The notes beneath the pieces are model-generated. The model saw nothing but the letters and a program-made list of their open reading frames with translations, ran no database searches and was not told the origin of the DNA. Shown one piece after another: positions 37,205-47,507 of a stretch of 64,000 nt of DNA; the stretch's first letter is position 1; every line of letters begins with the position of its first letter. Source of the stretch: Nocardioides marinus. Its GTDB lineage: Bacteria > Pseudomonadota > Alphaproteobacteria > Rhodobacterales > Rhodobacteraceae. Position numbers and translations under genes: made by a program. The stretch covers positions 1 through 64,000 of the forward strand of contig JAHVJD010000008.1 of NCBI GenBank assembly GCA_019801415.1. Reading direction: 5' to 3'.

Positions 37205-37647
37205 ATGCGTTCGTCTGCCCGTTTGTCCTGCGCCGCTCTGCCGTTTGTCCGTGGGTGCGAGCTGCTGCGTGTTTCTGCCCGCTTGCGTGTTCACGGTTAT
37301 TGGCGTTTGCTGCTGCTTTTTCGTGACTATTGGATAAACCGCGGGATTCGTGCAAGTGTTTTTTGCCAGTTGCGGGCGGCCAGAGCGCTGGAAAGGGGCG
37401 TCCGAGGCGATGCTTGCACTGCCTTATAGACTGTCGGCGACGTCAACGCCATGCGGCGCTGAGTGGTTCGGGAGGGCAGGTGGGCGGAAATGACCGCCGG
37501 AGTGCGATCATGGCAATACAGCCTGACTAAAATTATTGCAGTGCAAGATGAATGGTCTTTGGCTATGGTGTCGCCTGTTCCGACCCTGGTGGCAGGGGAG
37601 GAGCAGACTGCGGGGCTGCATCCCGCCCAGATTGCGAAGGTAGACAG
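37205..37647. other. Intergenic region between repA and XRE-cupin regulator
   Basis: This 443-bp spacer must hold the repABC promoter (reading left) and the promoter of the regulator gene (reading right). I see no gene. It contains short imperfect direct repeats of the form TCTGCCCGTTTGTCC (37214, 37237 and a weaker copy at 37274) next to repA, perhaps RepA autoregulation sites. An ACTAAAA-type site lies at 37526-37542. Confidence 0.5.
37526..37542 (+). promoter_or_regulatory. ACTAAAA-type site before the XRE-cupin gene
   Basis: ACTAAAATTATTGCAGT has one perfect ACTAAAA half and one weaker inverted half (5 of 7 bases). It resembles the palindrome at 38293-38310 before the downstream operon, suggesting autoregulation by the encoded regulator. 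Confidence 0.4.
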
Positions 37648-38247
37648 ATGGACGGATCCAACAAAGGCGAAAAGAAGAGCAAGAACGATCAGCCCGCGCA
37701 GCTGGGCGCCGCGATCCGCCATCGCCGCAAGGCCCTGGGCAAGACGCTGGTGGAGGTTGCGCGAGAGGCGGACCTGACCACGGGGTTCATCTCGCAGGTG
37801 GAGCGCGGCATCAGCTCACCCTCGCTGTCGTCGCTGATGACCATCGCCGCGGCGCTGCAGACCAGCATCGAGCAACTTTTGAGCGTTCCGGAAGAATTTT
37901 CCGAATATATTCCAAGTGATAAGCGCCAGACCTATTCGCTGGGAACGCGCGGGCGGCGGTATGAGAAGCTGGGGCCGGGCTTTGCCGGGGCGCTGTTCTA
38001 CCCGTCGATCATTCACCGTCCGGCAGGCCATGTGTCGGAGAAGATGTGCCACAAGGGGGAGGTGTTCTGTTACCTTTTGTCCGGTCGGCTGGAATATCAC
38101 CTGGATGGAGAAGTGCACCTGATGTCAGCCGGGGACACGATCCATCACGACACGTCGAAGCCGCATTATTCCAAGGTTCTGGGCGATGAGGGATCGGTGG
38201 AAATGTGGGTCAGCACGCGGCCTGTGAAAGGCGGCAAGCTGGACTGA
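37648..38247 (+). CDS. XRE-family regulator with C-terminal cupin domain
   Basis: This 199-residue protein has a helix-turn-helix at about residues 18-75 (LGAAIRHRRKALGKTLVEVAREADLTTGFISQVERG). A linker and a cupin sensor domain follow at about 120-190 (HKGEVFCYLLSGRLEYHLDG, AGDTIHHDTSKPHYSKVLG). This architecture is common in regulators of amino-acid, polyamine or peptide catabolism. It precedes the second peptide ABC operon by 128 bp and is probably its regulator. AAGG precedes the ATG at 37648. Confidence 0.92.
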   Translation: MDGSNKGEKKSKNDQPAQLGAAIRHRRKALGKTLVEVAREADLTTGFISQVERGISSPSLSSLMTIAAALQTSIEQLLSVPEEFSEYIPSDKRQTYSLGTRGRRYEKLGPGFAGALFYPSIIHRPAGHVSEKMCHKGEVFCYLLSGRLEYHLDGEVHLMSAGDTIHHDTSKPHYSKVLGDEGSVEMWVSTRPVKGGKLD

Positions 38248-38292
38248 CGGGGTGGGGTGCTGGGCTGCGGCGCTGCCTTGGATTTTAACGCC

Positions 38293-38310
38293 ACTAAAAA
38301 AAGTTTTAGT
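38293..38310 (+). promoter_or_regulatory. Palindromic operator before the second peptide ABC operon
   Basis: ACTAAAA-AAAG-TTTTAGT is a perfect 7-bp inverted repeat, 66 bases upstream of the binding-protein start and in the middle of an otherwise GC-rich spacer. It is the best candidate site for the adjacent XRE-cupin protein. Confidence 0.6.
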
Positions 38311-38375
38311 AATTGTGAGATCTGGATGTATGCTGCCTCCACAGGATCGAGAATCGCTTTGGGAGGAGCGCATCC

Positions 38376-39962
38376 ATGAGACAATCTCTGCTGGCGGTCA
38401 CCGCCGTCCTATCCGCAGCCCTGGCCGGACCGGCGGCTGCGCAGGAGCGCGGCGGCATTTTGAATTTTGCCCGCTATGACGGATCGAACCTGATCGACCC
38501 GATCTATGCAGACCGCAATCCCGACATCTGGATGGTCGGCAGCCTGTTCGACACGCTGCTGCGGCAAAGCCCCGATGGCAGTTCGGTGGTGGCGGGCCTT
38601 GCGGAGGCGCACAGCGTGTCGCCGGACGGCATGACCGTGTCGCTGACGCTGCGCGAGGGGGTGGCGTTTTCCGATGGCACGGCGATCACCGGGGAGGACG
38701 TCGTGTTCTCGCTTGATCGGGCGCGCAATCCTGACCTCAGCCCCTGGGCGGGTCTGCTGGGATCGATCGACAAGGTCACGGCCGAGGGGCGCGAGATCAC
38801 GCTGCACATGAAGGCGCCGGATCCGACGATTCTGCAGATGTTGGCCACCTTTACCACCGGCATCGTGTCCAAGGCGGCCTTCGAGGCGGCCGAAGGGGCC
38901 ACCGACCAGGAGAAATCCGCCGCGATCTTTGCCGCCGGCGGGCCCGGGGCGGGGTCGGGGCCGTTTTACCTTTGCGGTTTCGAGCAGGGCACATCGATGG
39001 AGTTCTGCGCCAACAAGCATTACTGGCGCAAAGGCGCGGACGGCAAGCCGCTGCCCTATCTGGACGGCGTGCATTTCGAAATCATCCCGGATGATGCGAC
39101 CCGGATCCTGAAATTGCAGGCCGGCGAGGTGGATGTGGCCGAGTTCATCCCGTTCTCGCGGGTGCCGGAGCTGCAGGCCGACCCGACCATCAAGATGAAC
39201 CTCTACCCGTCGACGCGGATCATCTATTCGCCGATCAACACGCGCGAGACCCGCGCCGATGGCTCCCCCAATCCGCTGGCCGATCCGCGGGTGCGGCAGG
39301 CGCTGAACTATGCCACCAACAAGGAGGCGCTGATCGGGCTGGTGCTGCAGGGCGCGGGCAAGCCGATGACCTCGCCGCTGATGGCGGCGGCGACGCATCT
39401 GGCGGCGGATTTGGACCCGCTTTACGGCTATGACATGGAAAAGGCGCAGGCGCTGATCGCCGAGGCGGGCATCGCGCCGGGCACCGAGGTGACCTTCACC
39501 ACGCTGGCCGGATCGGCGGATGACAGCACCATCTTTGCCGCGCTGCAGCAGATGTGGGCGCCCCTGGGCATCAAGCTGAAGGTGGAGCAGGTCGACGGCG
39601 CGACGCGCGGGGCCAAGAACCGCTCGGGCGATTTCGACATCCATACCTATGGCTGGGTCAACGACGTGAACGACCCCAGCCAGGTGACCGGCTGGCTGGG
39701 CTATACGCCGACGGCGAACGCGGTGGGCACCGGCTGGGAGAACGCCAAGTTCAACGACCTGTTCGAGGCCTCGGCCACCGAGATGGACGTGGAGACGCGC
39801 GCGGCGCAATACGCCGAGATGCAGAAGATCTACGCCGAGGAAGCGCCGCTGCTGTTCATGTATGAGACGCCCTTTGCGGTGGCCGTGTCCTCGGCTGTCG
39901 AGGGCTATGTGCAGACGCCGCTCGGCAACAACGTCTTTGAAGAGGCAACTGTCAGCCGCTGA
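38376..39962 (+). CDS. Peptide ABC transporter substrate-binding protein (family 5), second system
   Basis: This 528-residue protein has a signal peptide (MRQSLLAVTAVLSAALAGPAAA) and the family-5 fold. Its segments include LREGVAFSDGTAITGEDVVFSLDRARNPD, GSGPFYLCGFEQG and VRQALNYATNKEAL. It differs clearly from the first system's protein (1341-2849), so the two probably bind different ligands. The operon ends with an aminopeptidase P, pointing to proline-containing peptides. A GGGAGGAG ribosome binding site precedes the ATG. Confidence 0.93.
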   Translation: MRQSLLAVTAVLSAALAGPAAAQERGGILNFARYDGSNLIDPIYADRNPDIWMVGSLFDTLLRQSPDGSSVVAGLAEAHSVSPDGMTVSLTLREGVAFSDGTAITGEDVVFSLDRARNPDLSPWAGLLGSIDKVTAEGREITLHMKAPDPTILQMLATFTTGIVSKAAFEAAEGATDQEKSAAIFAAGGPGAGSGPFYLCGFEQGTSMEFCANKHYWRKGADGKPLPYLDGVHFEIIPDDATRILKLQAGEVDVAEFIPFSRVPELQADPTIKMNLYPSTRIIYSPINTRETRADGSPNPLADPRVRQALNYATNKEALIGLVLQGAGKPMTSPLMAAATHLAADLDPLYGYDMEKAQALIAEAGIAPGTEVTFTTLAGSADDSTIFAALQQMWAPLGIKLKVEQVDGATRGAKNRSGDFDIHTYGWVNDVNDPSQVTGWLGYTPTANAVGTGWENAKFNDLFEASATEMDVETRAAQYAEMQKIYAEEAPLLFMYETPFAVAVSSAVEGYVQTPLGNNVFEEATVSR

Positions 39963-39982
39963 TGCGGGCCTGAGGGTTGCCT

Positions 39983-40009
39983 GGCGCTGCCGGCCGGTTC
40001 GGCGGCGCC
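39983..40009 (+). terminator. Stem-loop between binding protein and permease genes, second system
   Basis: GGCGCTGCC (39983-39991) pairs with GGCGGCGCC (40001-40009) including one T-G pair, over a 9-base loop. It sits at the same relative place as the hairpins at 2860 and 27098 and probably has the same role in differential expression. Confidence 0.55.
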
Positions 40010-40028
40010 GATTGCGACGGAGACTGCA

Positions 40029-40970
40029 ATGGACAGAGTCCAATACATACTGAAACGCCTGCTGCTGATGATCCCGACCTTCCTCCTGGTGATGGTCATC
40101 ATCTTCGTGCTGGTGCGCCTGCTGCCGGGAGATCCCGCCATCGCCATCGCCGGCGACCGGGCGTCGGATGCCGACCTGGCGGCGATCCGGGCGCGGCTGG
40201 GCCTGAACGAGCCGATGATCGTGCAGTTCTGGCTGTTTCTGACCAATACGCTGCAGGGCGATCTGGGTCAGTCGATCCTGATGCGCGCGCCGGTCACCGA
40301 GGTGATCGCCAAGCGGTTGCCGGTCACCGGGTTCCTGACCGTTTACGCGGTCGCCTTGTCGCTGCTGATCGCCGGGCCGCTGGCCTTTGTCGCGGCGCTG
40401 AACCGCGGGCGCTGGCCGGACACCGTGATCCGCACCGTATTCCAGGTCGGCCTGTCGATGCCGGTGTTCTATATCGGCCTGATCCTGCTGACCTTTCTGG
40501 CCGCGCAGCTGCGCTGGTTCCCGGTCGGCGGCTATGGCGGCAGTTTCATCGAGAAGCTCTATCACCTGTTCCTGCCCGCGGTGGCGGTGGCGCTATACAC
40601 CTCGGCGATCATCATGCGGAACCTGCGGTCCGCGATCATCGAGGTGCTGGACGCGGAATATGTCCAGTTCGCCCGCGCCAAGGGCTTGCCGGATCGGCTG
40701 ATCCTGGGCCGCCATGTGCTGCGCAACGCGATGATCTCCACCGTGACGCTGCTGGGGCTGTCGATCGGCAACCTGATGAGCGGCACGCTGGTGACGGAAA
40801 CCGTGTTTGCCGTGCCCGGGGTGGGGCGGTTGATGCTGGAGGCGATTTTCGCCCGTGACTACCCGCTGATCCAGGGGCTGACGCTGACCTTCGCGGTGCT
40901 GGTGTCGGTGGTGTTCCTGCTGACCGACCTGTTCCAAAGCACGCTGGACCCGAGGATGCGCCTGACATGA
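40029..40970 (+). CDS. Peptide ABC permease (DppB type), second system
   Basis: This 313-residue permease has the N-terminal helix (YILKRLLLMIPTFLLVMVIIFVLVRLLPGDPAI), the cytoplasmic EAA loop EYVQFARAKGLPDRLILGRHVLRNA, and the C-terminal LTDLFQSTLDPRMRL. It overlaps the next permease gene by four bases. It is the channel half of the second Dpp-like importer. Confidence 0.94.
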   Translation: MDRVQYILKRLLLMIPTFLLVMVIIFVLVRLLPGDPAIAIAGDRASDADLAAIRARLGLNEPMIVQFWLFLTNTLQGDLGQSILMRAPVTEVIAKRLPVTGFLTVYAVALSLLIAGPLAFVAALNRGRWPDTVIRTVFQVGLSMPVFYIGLILLTFLAAQLRWFPVGGYGGSFIEKLYHLFLPAVAVALYTSAIIMRNLRSAIIEVLDAEYVQFARAKGLPDRLILGRHVLRNAMISTVTLLGLSIGNLMSGTLVTETVFAVPGVGRLMLEAIFARDYPLIQGLTLTFAVLVSVVFLLTDLFQSTLDPRMRLT

Positions 40971-41833
40971 CCGAGACATCTCCCCTATCCGCCGCGGCGG
41001 CGCCGCCGCAGAAGAGCCGTTTGCAGATCGCCCTGCGTAAGCCGGGTTTCGTGATCGGCATGGTGATCATTGGCCTGTCGACCCTGCTGGCGGTCGCGCC
41101 GGGGCTGTTTGCGCCTTATGATCCGAATTTCATCGACTATACCGCGGTGCGCCAGCCGCCGAGCTGGGCGCATCCCTTCGGCACCGACATGCTGGGCCGC
41201 GACAGCCTGAGCCGGGTGATCTCCGCCTATTCGGTGAACATGCAGATGGCGGTGCTGGCGACGGTGTTTGCGCTGGTGATTGGCGTCGTGGTCGGCGCGC
41301 TGGTGGGCTACTACCGGGGCCTTGCCGACATGATCTTTGGCCGCATCGTGGATGCCATCATCACCTTCCCGTTCCTGGTGCTGGTGATCGCGGTGGTGGC
41401 GGTGCTGGGGCCGGGGCTGGTCAACATGTATATCGCCATCACCCTGGTCGGCTGGGTCTATTACGCCCGGCTGATGCGGGCCGAGGTGATTGCCCAGATG
41501 GGCAATGACTATGCCGCCTCGGGCGTGGTGATGGGCTATTCGGACCGGCGTATCATCTTCCGCCACCTGCTGCCCAACGCGATCACGCCGGTTGTGGTCT
41601 ACTGGATGACCGACATGGCGCTGGCGATCCTCTTGGGCTCGTCGCTGGGCTACCTGGGGCTGGGGGCGCAGCCGCCGCAGGCGGAATGGGGCGTGCTGAT
41701 CGCCGAGGGGCGCAACTTCATCACCACCGCCTGGTGGCTGAGCCTGATGCCCGGCATTGCCATCGTGCTGACGGGGCTGGGATTTTCACTGATTGGCGAC
41801 GGTCTGGCGGACCTGTTGCGGCCGCGCGGCTGA
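40967..41833 (+). CDS. Peptide ABC permease (DppC type), second system
   Basis: This 288-residue permease has HPFGTDMLGRDSLSRVISAYSVNMQ and the EAA loop NDYAASGVVMGYSDRRIIFRHLLPNA. Six hydrophobic helices are visible. It is the partner of the preceding DppB-type subunit. The start is coupled by ATGA overlap. Confidence 0.94.
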   Translation: MTETSPLSAAAAPPQKSRLQIALRKPGFVIGMVIIGLSTLLAVAPGLFAPYDPNFIDYTAVRQPPSWAHPFGTDMLGRDSLSRVISAYSVNMQMAVLATVFALVIGVVVGALVGYYRGLADMIFGRIVDAIITFPFLVLVIAVVAVLGPGLVNMYIAITLVGWVYYARLMRAEVIAQMGNDYAASGVVMGYSDRRIIFRHLLPNAITPVVVYWMTDMALAILLGSSLGYLGLGAQPPQAEWGVLIAEGRNFITTAWWLSLMPGIAIVLTGLGFSLIGDGLADLLRPRG

Positions 41834-41843
41834 GGAGGCGACG

Positions 41844-42832
41844 ATGACTGAGAGCCAACCCATTCTGGAAGTCAGCAATCTGTGCACCACCTTCCGGCGC
41901 GGCGACCGGGTGCTGCCGGCGGTGCGCGATGTCAGCTTCAGCCTCGGCAAGGGCGAGGTGCTGGGGCTGGTCGGCGAAAGCGGTTCGGGCAAGAGCGTGA
42001 CGCTGCGCTCGATCCTGGGGCTGTCGCGGCGCTATGGCGAGGTCAGCGGCGCGGTGCGCTGGATGGGGCAGGACATTGCCGCCCTGCCGGAGCGGCGGCT
42101 GCGCCGCATTCGCGGCCGCGAGATCGCGATGATCTTTCAGGAGCCGATGACCTCGCTCAACCCGCTGCTGACGGTGGGGATGCAGCTGACCGAGACGCTG
42201 AAGGCGCATACCGATCTGGGCCGCAAGGCGCGGCGGGACCGCGCCATCGAGATGCTGGACCATGTCGGCATCCCGGCTGCGGCGTCGCGGTTGCAGGACT
42301 ATCCGCACCAGTTCTCCGGCGGCATGCGCCAGCGGGTGATGATCGCCATCGCGCTGGCGGCCAGTCCGAAACTGCTGCTGGCGGATGAGCCGACGACGGC
42401 GCTGGACGTGACCATCCAGGCGCAGATCCTCGATCTGATCCTGTCGCTGGCGGATGAGCTGGAGATGGGGGTGATCCTGGTGACCCATGACCTCGGCGTG
42501 GTGGCGCAGACCTGCCAGAACGTCGCGGTGATGTACGCCGGGCGGATCGTCGAGACGGGGCCGGTGCGGCAGGTGCTGCGCAGCCCGCGCCATCCCTACA
42601 CCGAGGGGCTGATGCGTTCGGTGCCGCAGGATGTGCCGCCGCGCACGCAGCTCTATTCGGTGCCGGGCACGCCGCCGAGCCTCGATGCGCTGCCGCCGGG
42701 CTGCGCCTTTGCGGCGCGCTGCGCGAACCGGACGGCGGCCTGTCTCGACGCGCGCCCGGCGCTGGCGCCGGTCGGCGGGCAGCGCAGCCTTGCCTGTTTC
42801 AACCCGGCCCGTGCCGCACAGGGAGACGCCGC

Positions 42833-42836
<4 letters not shown>
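41844..42836 (+). CDS. Peptide ABC ATP-binding protein (DppD type), second system
   Basis: This 330-residue ATPase has Walker [25 protein letters not shown], signature FSGGMRQRV, Walker [14 protein letters not shown] and switch LVTHDLGVV. The oligo_HPY C-terminal domain has [15 protein letters not shown]. The ATG at 41844 follows GAGGAGG, and the frame before it belongs to the permease region. It overlaps the DppF-type gene by four bases. Confidence 0.94.
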
Positions 42837-43823
<987 letters not shown>

Positions 43824-43831
<8 letters not shown>

Positions 43832-45623
43832 TACCTATTTTACCGGAACCGCCGACCGGATCGCGGGCTTGCGCGCCGAGCTGGAGGCCCGTGCGCTGGA
43901 TGCGTTCATCCTGCCGCGTTTCGATGCCCACCAGGGCGAATACGTCGCCCCGCATGACCGGCGGCTGGCCTATGTGACCGGCTTCACCGGCTCTGCCGGG
44001 ATGGCGGTGGTCACGCGGGAAACCGTCGCGGTTTTCGTCGACGGGCGCTACAGCGTGCAGCTGGGCAATGAATGCGCCGGGCCGTTGTTTTCGCACCACC
44101 ACCTGTTTGACGAGCCGCCGGAGGACTGGCTGCGGCGCAAGGCTGCCGCGGGCTGGCGCGTGGGCTATGACGCGATGCATCTGCCGCCCGCCTGGCACGA
44201 CCGTTTCGCGGCGGCCTGCGCGGCGGCCGGGGCCACGATGGCGGCGCAAAGCTCCAACCCGGTCGATGCCATCTGGCTGGACCAGCCCGCGCCGCCGATG
44301 GGGGCGATCTCCGCCTTTCCGCAGCAGTTCGCGGGCCGCAGCAGTGCCGAGAAATGCGCCGATCTGATGGCCTACCTGGAGGCGCGCGGCGCCGATTTCC
44401 TGGCCGAGGCGCAGCCCGACAACATCGCCTGGTTCCTGAACGTGCGCGGCGCGGATGTGGACTTCAACCCGATGCCGCAGTCGTTTCTGCTGGCCGGACG
44501 CGATGGCGGGGTGAGCTGGTTTGTCGAGGCGGGCAAGCTGGAGGCGGGGCTGCGCGAGAGCCTGCCCGACACCGTGCAGATCTGCCCGCCGGGCGATGTT
44601 CTGGAAACGATGCGGAACCTTGTCAGCCCCGGTCAACGGGTGCTGATCGATCCGGATTTCTCGCCCGTGGCCTTTCGCCAGGCGTTCGAGGCGGCGGGCG
44701 CGCAGGTGCTGCCCGAGCCCGGCATCCTGACCCTGACCAAGGCGGTCAAGAACCCGGTGGAACTGGACGGGCTGCGCAGCTGCCACGTTGCCGATGGGGT
44801 TGCCTGGACCGAGTTCAGTGCCTGGCTGGCCGAGACCGTGCCCACGCGGGCCGCGGCGGGCAACCCGGTCAGCGAACGCGAGGCAGAGGAGAAGATCCTG
44901 GAGCTGCGCCGGGCGCAGCCGGGGTTCCTCAGCGAGAGTTTCAACTCGATCTCGGCGGCGGGCGGCAATGCCGCGATGTGCCACTATGCCACCACGCCCG
45001 AGCGCAACGCGCCGGTGCTGCCGCAGAACCCCTATCTGCTGGACAGCGGCGGCCAGTACGAGACCGGCACCACCGATGCGACCCGCAGCTTTGCCTTCGG
45101 GGCGCGCCCCGAGGGCTATGACCGCGCCTACACGGCGGTGTTCAAGGCGTTTCATGCGCTGGCGACGCTGCGCTTTCCCAGGGGCACGCAGGGGCATCAC
45201 ATCGATGCCATCTGCCGCCGGCCGCTGTGGGATCTGGGGCTGGATTACGACCATGGCACCGGCCATGGAATCGGCCACCGGCTGTCGGTGCATGAACATC
45301 CGCAGCGGATCGGCAAACCCCATAACCCGGTGGATCTGAAGCCCGGCATGGTGCTGTCGATCGAGCCGGGCTACTACGAGGCCGAGCGCTTTGGCATCCG
45401 CATCGAAAACCTGTTCGAGATCGTCGAGGAGGCGGATGGCTTCATGGCGTTCCGCAACATGACCTATGCGCCGATCCAGACGGACATGCTGATCCGCGAA
45501 GCGCTGAGCAGCGCCGAGCGTGACTGGCTGAACGGCTATCATGCAGAGCTGCAGGATTTGCTGGCCCCCCGGCTGAGCGAACCGGCGCGCCGCTGGCTGG
45601 CCCAGGCCGCCGCGGCGATCTGA
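43824..45623 (+). CDS. pepP: M24B aminopeptidase P (Xaa-Pro aminopeptidase)
   Basis: This 599-residue three-domain aminopeptidase P has two creatinase-like N-terminal domains (to about 310) and a pita-bread catalytic domain. Visible dimetal ligands are Asp in LLDSGGQYETGTTDATRS, His in GTGHGIGHRLSVHEHP and Glu in SIEPGYYEAERFGIRIEN. It removes an N-terminal residue preceding proline. The ATG at 43824 follows AGAGA. Coupling to the peptide importer suggests it processes imported Xaa-Pro peptides. No signal peptide is present. Confidence 0.93.
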
Positions 45624-45650
45624 CGGCGCTCACATTCCGCCGCGCAGCCG

Positions 45651-46109
45651 TCAGCCGCGGGGCGGAAACACGGCGGTTTTCTTGACGGTGCTGTAGACAA
45701 AGCTGGTGTCGATCGAGGCAATGCCACCAATGGGGTGGATGCGGTTGCGGATGAAATCCTCATAGGCCGCGAGGTCGGGCACCAGCACCCGCAGCTGGTA
45801 GTCCATGGCACCGGTCATGATGTGGCATTCCAGCACCTCGTCGATGGTGCGGATGCGGCGCTCGAAGTTCTGCACGTCGGATTCATTGTGCCGTTCCAGA
45901 CGGATGCGCACGAAGACGGTGATCGGCAGCCCATAGGCGGCGGCGTCGACATCGGCGCTGTAGCCGCGGATCACGCCCCGCGATTCCAGGTTGCGCACCC
46001 GGCGCAGGCAGGGGGAGGGCGACAGGTTCACCGTCTCGGCCAGCTCCTGGTTGGTGATCCGCCCGTCGCGCTGCAGGGCGCGCACGATCTGCCTGTCCTT
46101 GCTATCCAT
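45651..46109 (-). CDS. mdeR: Lrp/AsnC-family regulator, likely MdeR
   Basis: This 152-residue protein has an N-terminal helix-turn-helix (DRQIVRALQRDGRITNQELAETVNLSPSPCLRRVRNLE) and a C-terminal RAM effector domain (ECHIMTGAMDYQLRVLVPD). It diverges from a methionine gamma-lyase gene, the same arrangement as mdeR-mdeA in Pseudomonas putida, where MdeR activates methionine degradation. The ATG at 46109 gives the normal length. The adjoining spacer holds two TTGGCATAAT repeats, its probable binding sites. Confidence 0.85.
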   Translation of the reverse strand: MDSKDRQIVRALQRDGRITNQELAETVNLSPSPCLRRVRNLESRGVIRGYSADVDAAAYGLPITVFVRIRLERHNESDVQNFERRIRTIDEVLECHIMTGAMDYQLRVLVPDLAAYEDFIRNRIHPIGGIASIDTSFVYSTVKKTAVFPPRG

Positions 46110-46129
46110 GCGACCTTCTACGCTCCAAA

Positions 46130-46176
46130 TTGGCATAATCTGCCAATACATAGACCAACCTTGGCATAATTTGCAA
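46130..46176. promoter_or_regulatory. Twin TTGGCA repeats between mdeR and mdeA
   Basis: TTGGCA-TAATC-TGCCAA (46130-46146) is a perfect inverted repeat. TTGGCATAATTTGCAA (46161-46176) is a near copy lacking one C. They start 31 bp apart (three helical turns) in a 123-bp divergent spacer. This is the pattern expected for an Lrp-type dimer pair controlling both genes. Confidence 0.7.
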
Positions 46177-46232
46177 TCTTTCGCCCGGTCGAGGGGCGCA
46201 GACTATCCCAAAATGAGTTTGAGGAGATTGCC

Positions 46233-47432
46233 ATGACCCGCCAGCCCGGCTTTGCCACCCGCGCCATCCACCACGCCTATGATCCGCAGGACAACGGTGG
46301 GTCGCTGACCCCGCCGCTGCACCTGACCTCGACCTTTACCTTCGAGACCGCCGAGGCCGGCGGCGAGATGTTCGCAGGCGAGCGCGCGGGCCATATCTAC
46401 AGCCGGATTTCCAACCCGACCTGCGATCTTCTGGAGCAGCGCATCGCGACGCTGGAAGGGGCCGAGGCCGGTCTTGCGCTGTCCAGCGGCATGGGCGCGA
46501 TCACCGCCGTTTTGTGGACGCTGCTGTCGCCGGGCGACGAGGTGATCGTGGACAAGACGCTTTATGGCTGCACCTTTGCCTTCATGCGGCACGGGCTTGC
46601 GAAATGGGGCGTGACCATCACCCATGTGGACATGACCGATCCGGAGAACCTGCGCGCGGCGGTGTCGGAGAAGACCAGGGTGGTTTACTTCGAGACCCCG
46701 GCCAACCCCAATATGCGGCTGGTCGACATTGCCGCGGTGTCCGAAATCGCGCATTCGGTCGGTGCCCAGGTGGTGGCGGACAACACCTATGCGACGCCGT
46801 ATCTGACCCGCCCGATCGAGCTGGGCGCGGACATCGTGGTGCATTCGGCGACCAAATACCTGGGCGGGCACGGTGATGTGGTCGCCGGTCTGGTGGCAGG
46901 CACGGCGGAACAGGTGGCCGAGATCCGGCTGGTTGGCATGAAGGACATGACCGGTGCGGTGATGGCGCCCTTCAACGCGATGCTGATCCTGCGCGGGCTG
47001 AAGACGCTGGCGCTGCGGATGGACCGGCATTGTGCCTCGGCGATGGATGTGGCCCGCTACCTTGAGGCGCATCCGGCGGTGGGTGCGGTGCATTTCCCTG
47101 GGCTGGAGAGCTTCCCGCAGCATGATCTGGCGGGCCGTCAGATGGCGCAGCCGGGGGCGATGATCGCGTTCGAGATCGACGGCGGCATGGAGGCGGGCAT
47201 CCGCTTCATGAATGCGCTGAAGCTGATCCAGCGGGCGGTGTCGCTGGGCGATGCGGAGACGCTGATCCAGCATCCGGCCTCGATGACCCATTCCACCTAC
47301 ACCCCGGAAGAGCGCGCCGAACATGGCATCAGCGACGGTCTGATCCGCCTGTCGGTGGGGCTGGAAGAGGTTGCCGACATCATCAGTGATCTGGACATGG
47401 CACTGCCGCAAGCGGCCCGCGACGCGGCCTGA
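46233..47432 (+). CDS. mdeA: Methionine gamma-lyase
   Basis: This 399-residue Cys/Met-metabolism PLP enzyme would convert L-methionine to methanethiol, ammonia and 2-oxobutyrate. The Schiff-base lysine is Lys208 in HSATKYLGGHGD. YSRISNPTCDLLEQR is the cofactor-phosphate region. The substrate-loop cysteine Cys113 in TLYGCTFAFM is a hallmark of methionine gamma-lyase, where cystathionine enzymes usually lack it. GAGGAG precedes the ATG. It is followed by the 2-oxoacid dehydrogenase gene that can consume 2-oxobutyrate. Confidence 0.92.
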   Translation: MTRQPGFATRAIHHAYDPQDNGGSLTPPLHLTSTFTFETAEAGGEMFAGERAGHIYSRISNPTCDLLEQRIATLEGAEAGLALSSGMGAITAVLWTLLSPGDEVIVDKTLYGCTFAFMRHGLAKWGVTITHVDMTDPENLRAAVSEKTRVVYFETPANPNMRLVDIAAVSEIAHSVGAQVVADNTYATPYLTRPIELGADIVVHSATKYLGGHGDVVAGLVAGTAEQVAEIRLVGMKDMTGAVMAPFNAMLILRGLKTLALRMDRHCASAMDVARYLEAHPAVGAVHFPGLESFPQHDLAGRQMAQPGAMIAFEIDGGMEAGIRFMNALKLIQRAVSLGDAETLIQHPASMTHSTYTPEERAEHGISDGLIRLSVGLEEVADIISDLDMALPQAARDAA

Positions 47433-47507
47433 ACCTGACCTATCTGTGTGCGGCGGGCCAAACATCGGCCCGCTGCCTGCTACCTGACGCCCAAGCCGGA
47501 GCCCGCC

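Noticed and set aside
33492-37647. parS centromere sites for RepB
   Set aside because: I looked by eye for the GTTNNNNGCNNNNAAC pattern around the rep operon and found only partial matches, not good enough to annotate. A systematic pattern scan would settle it.
38409-40565. Long minus-strand open frame of 718 codons
   Set aside because: It is the complementary shadow of the second peptide-binding protein and permease genes and shows no recognisable domain.
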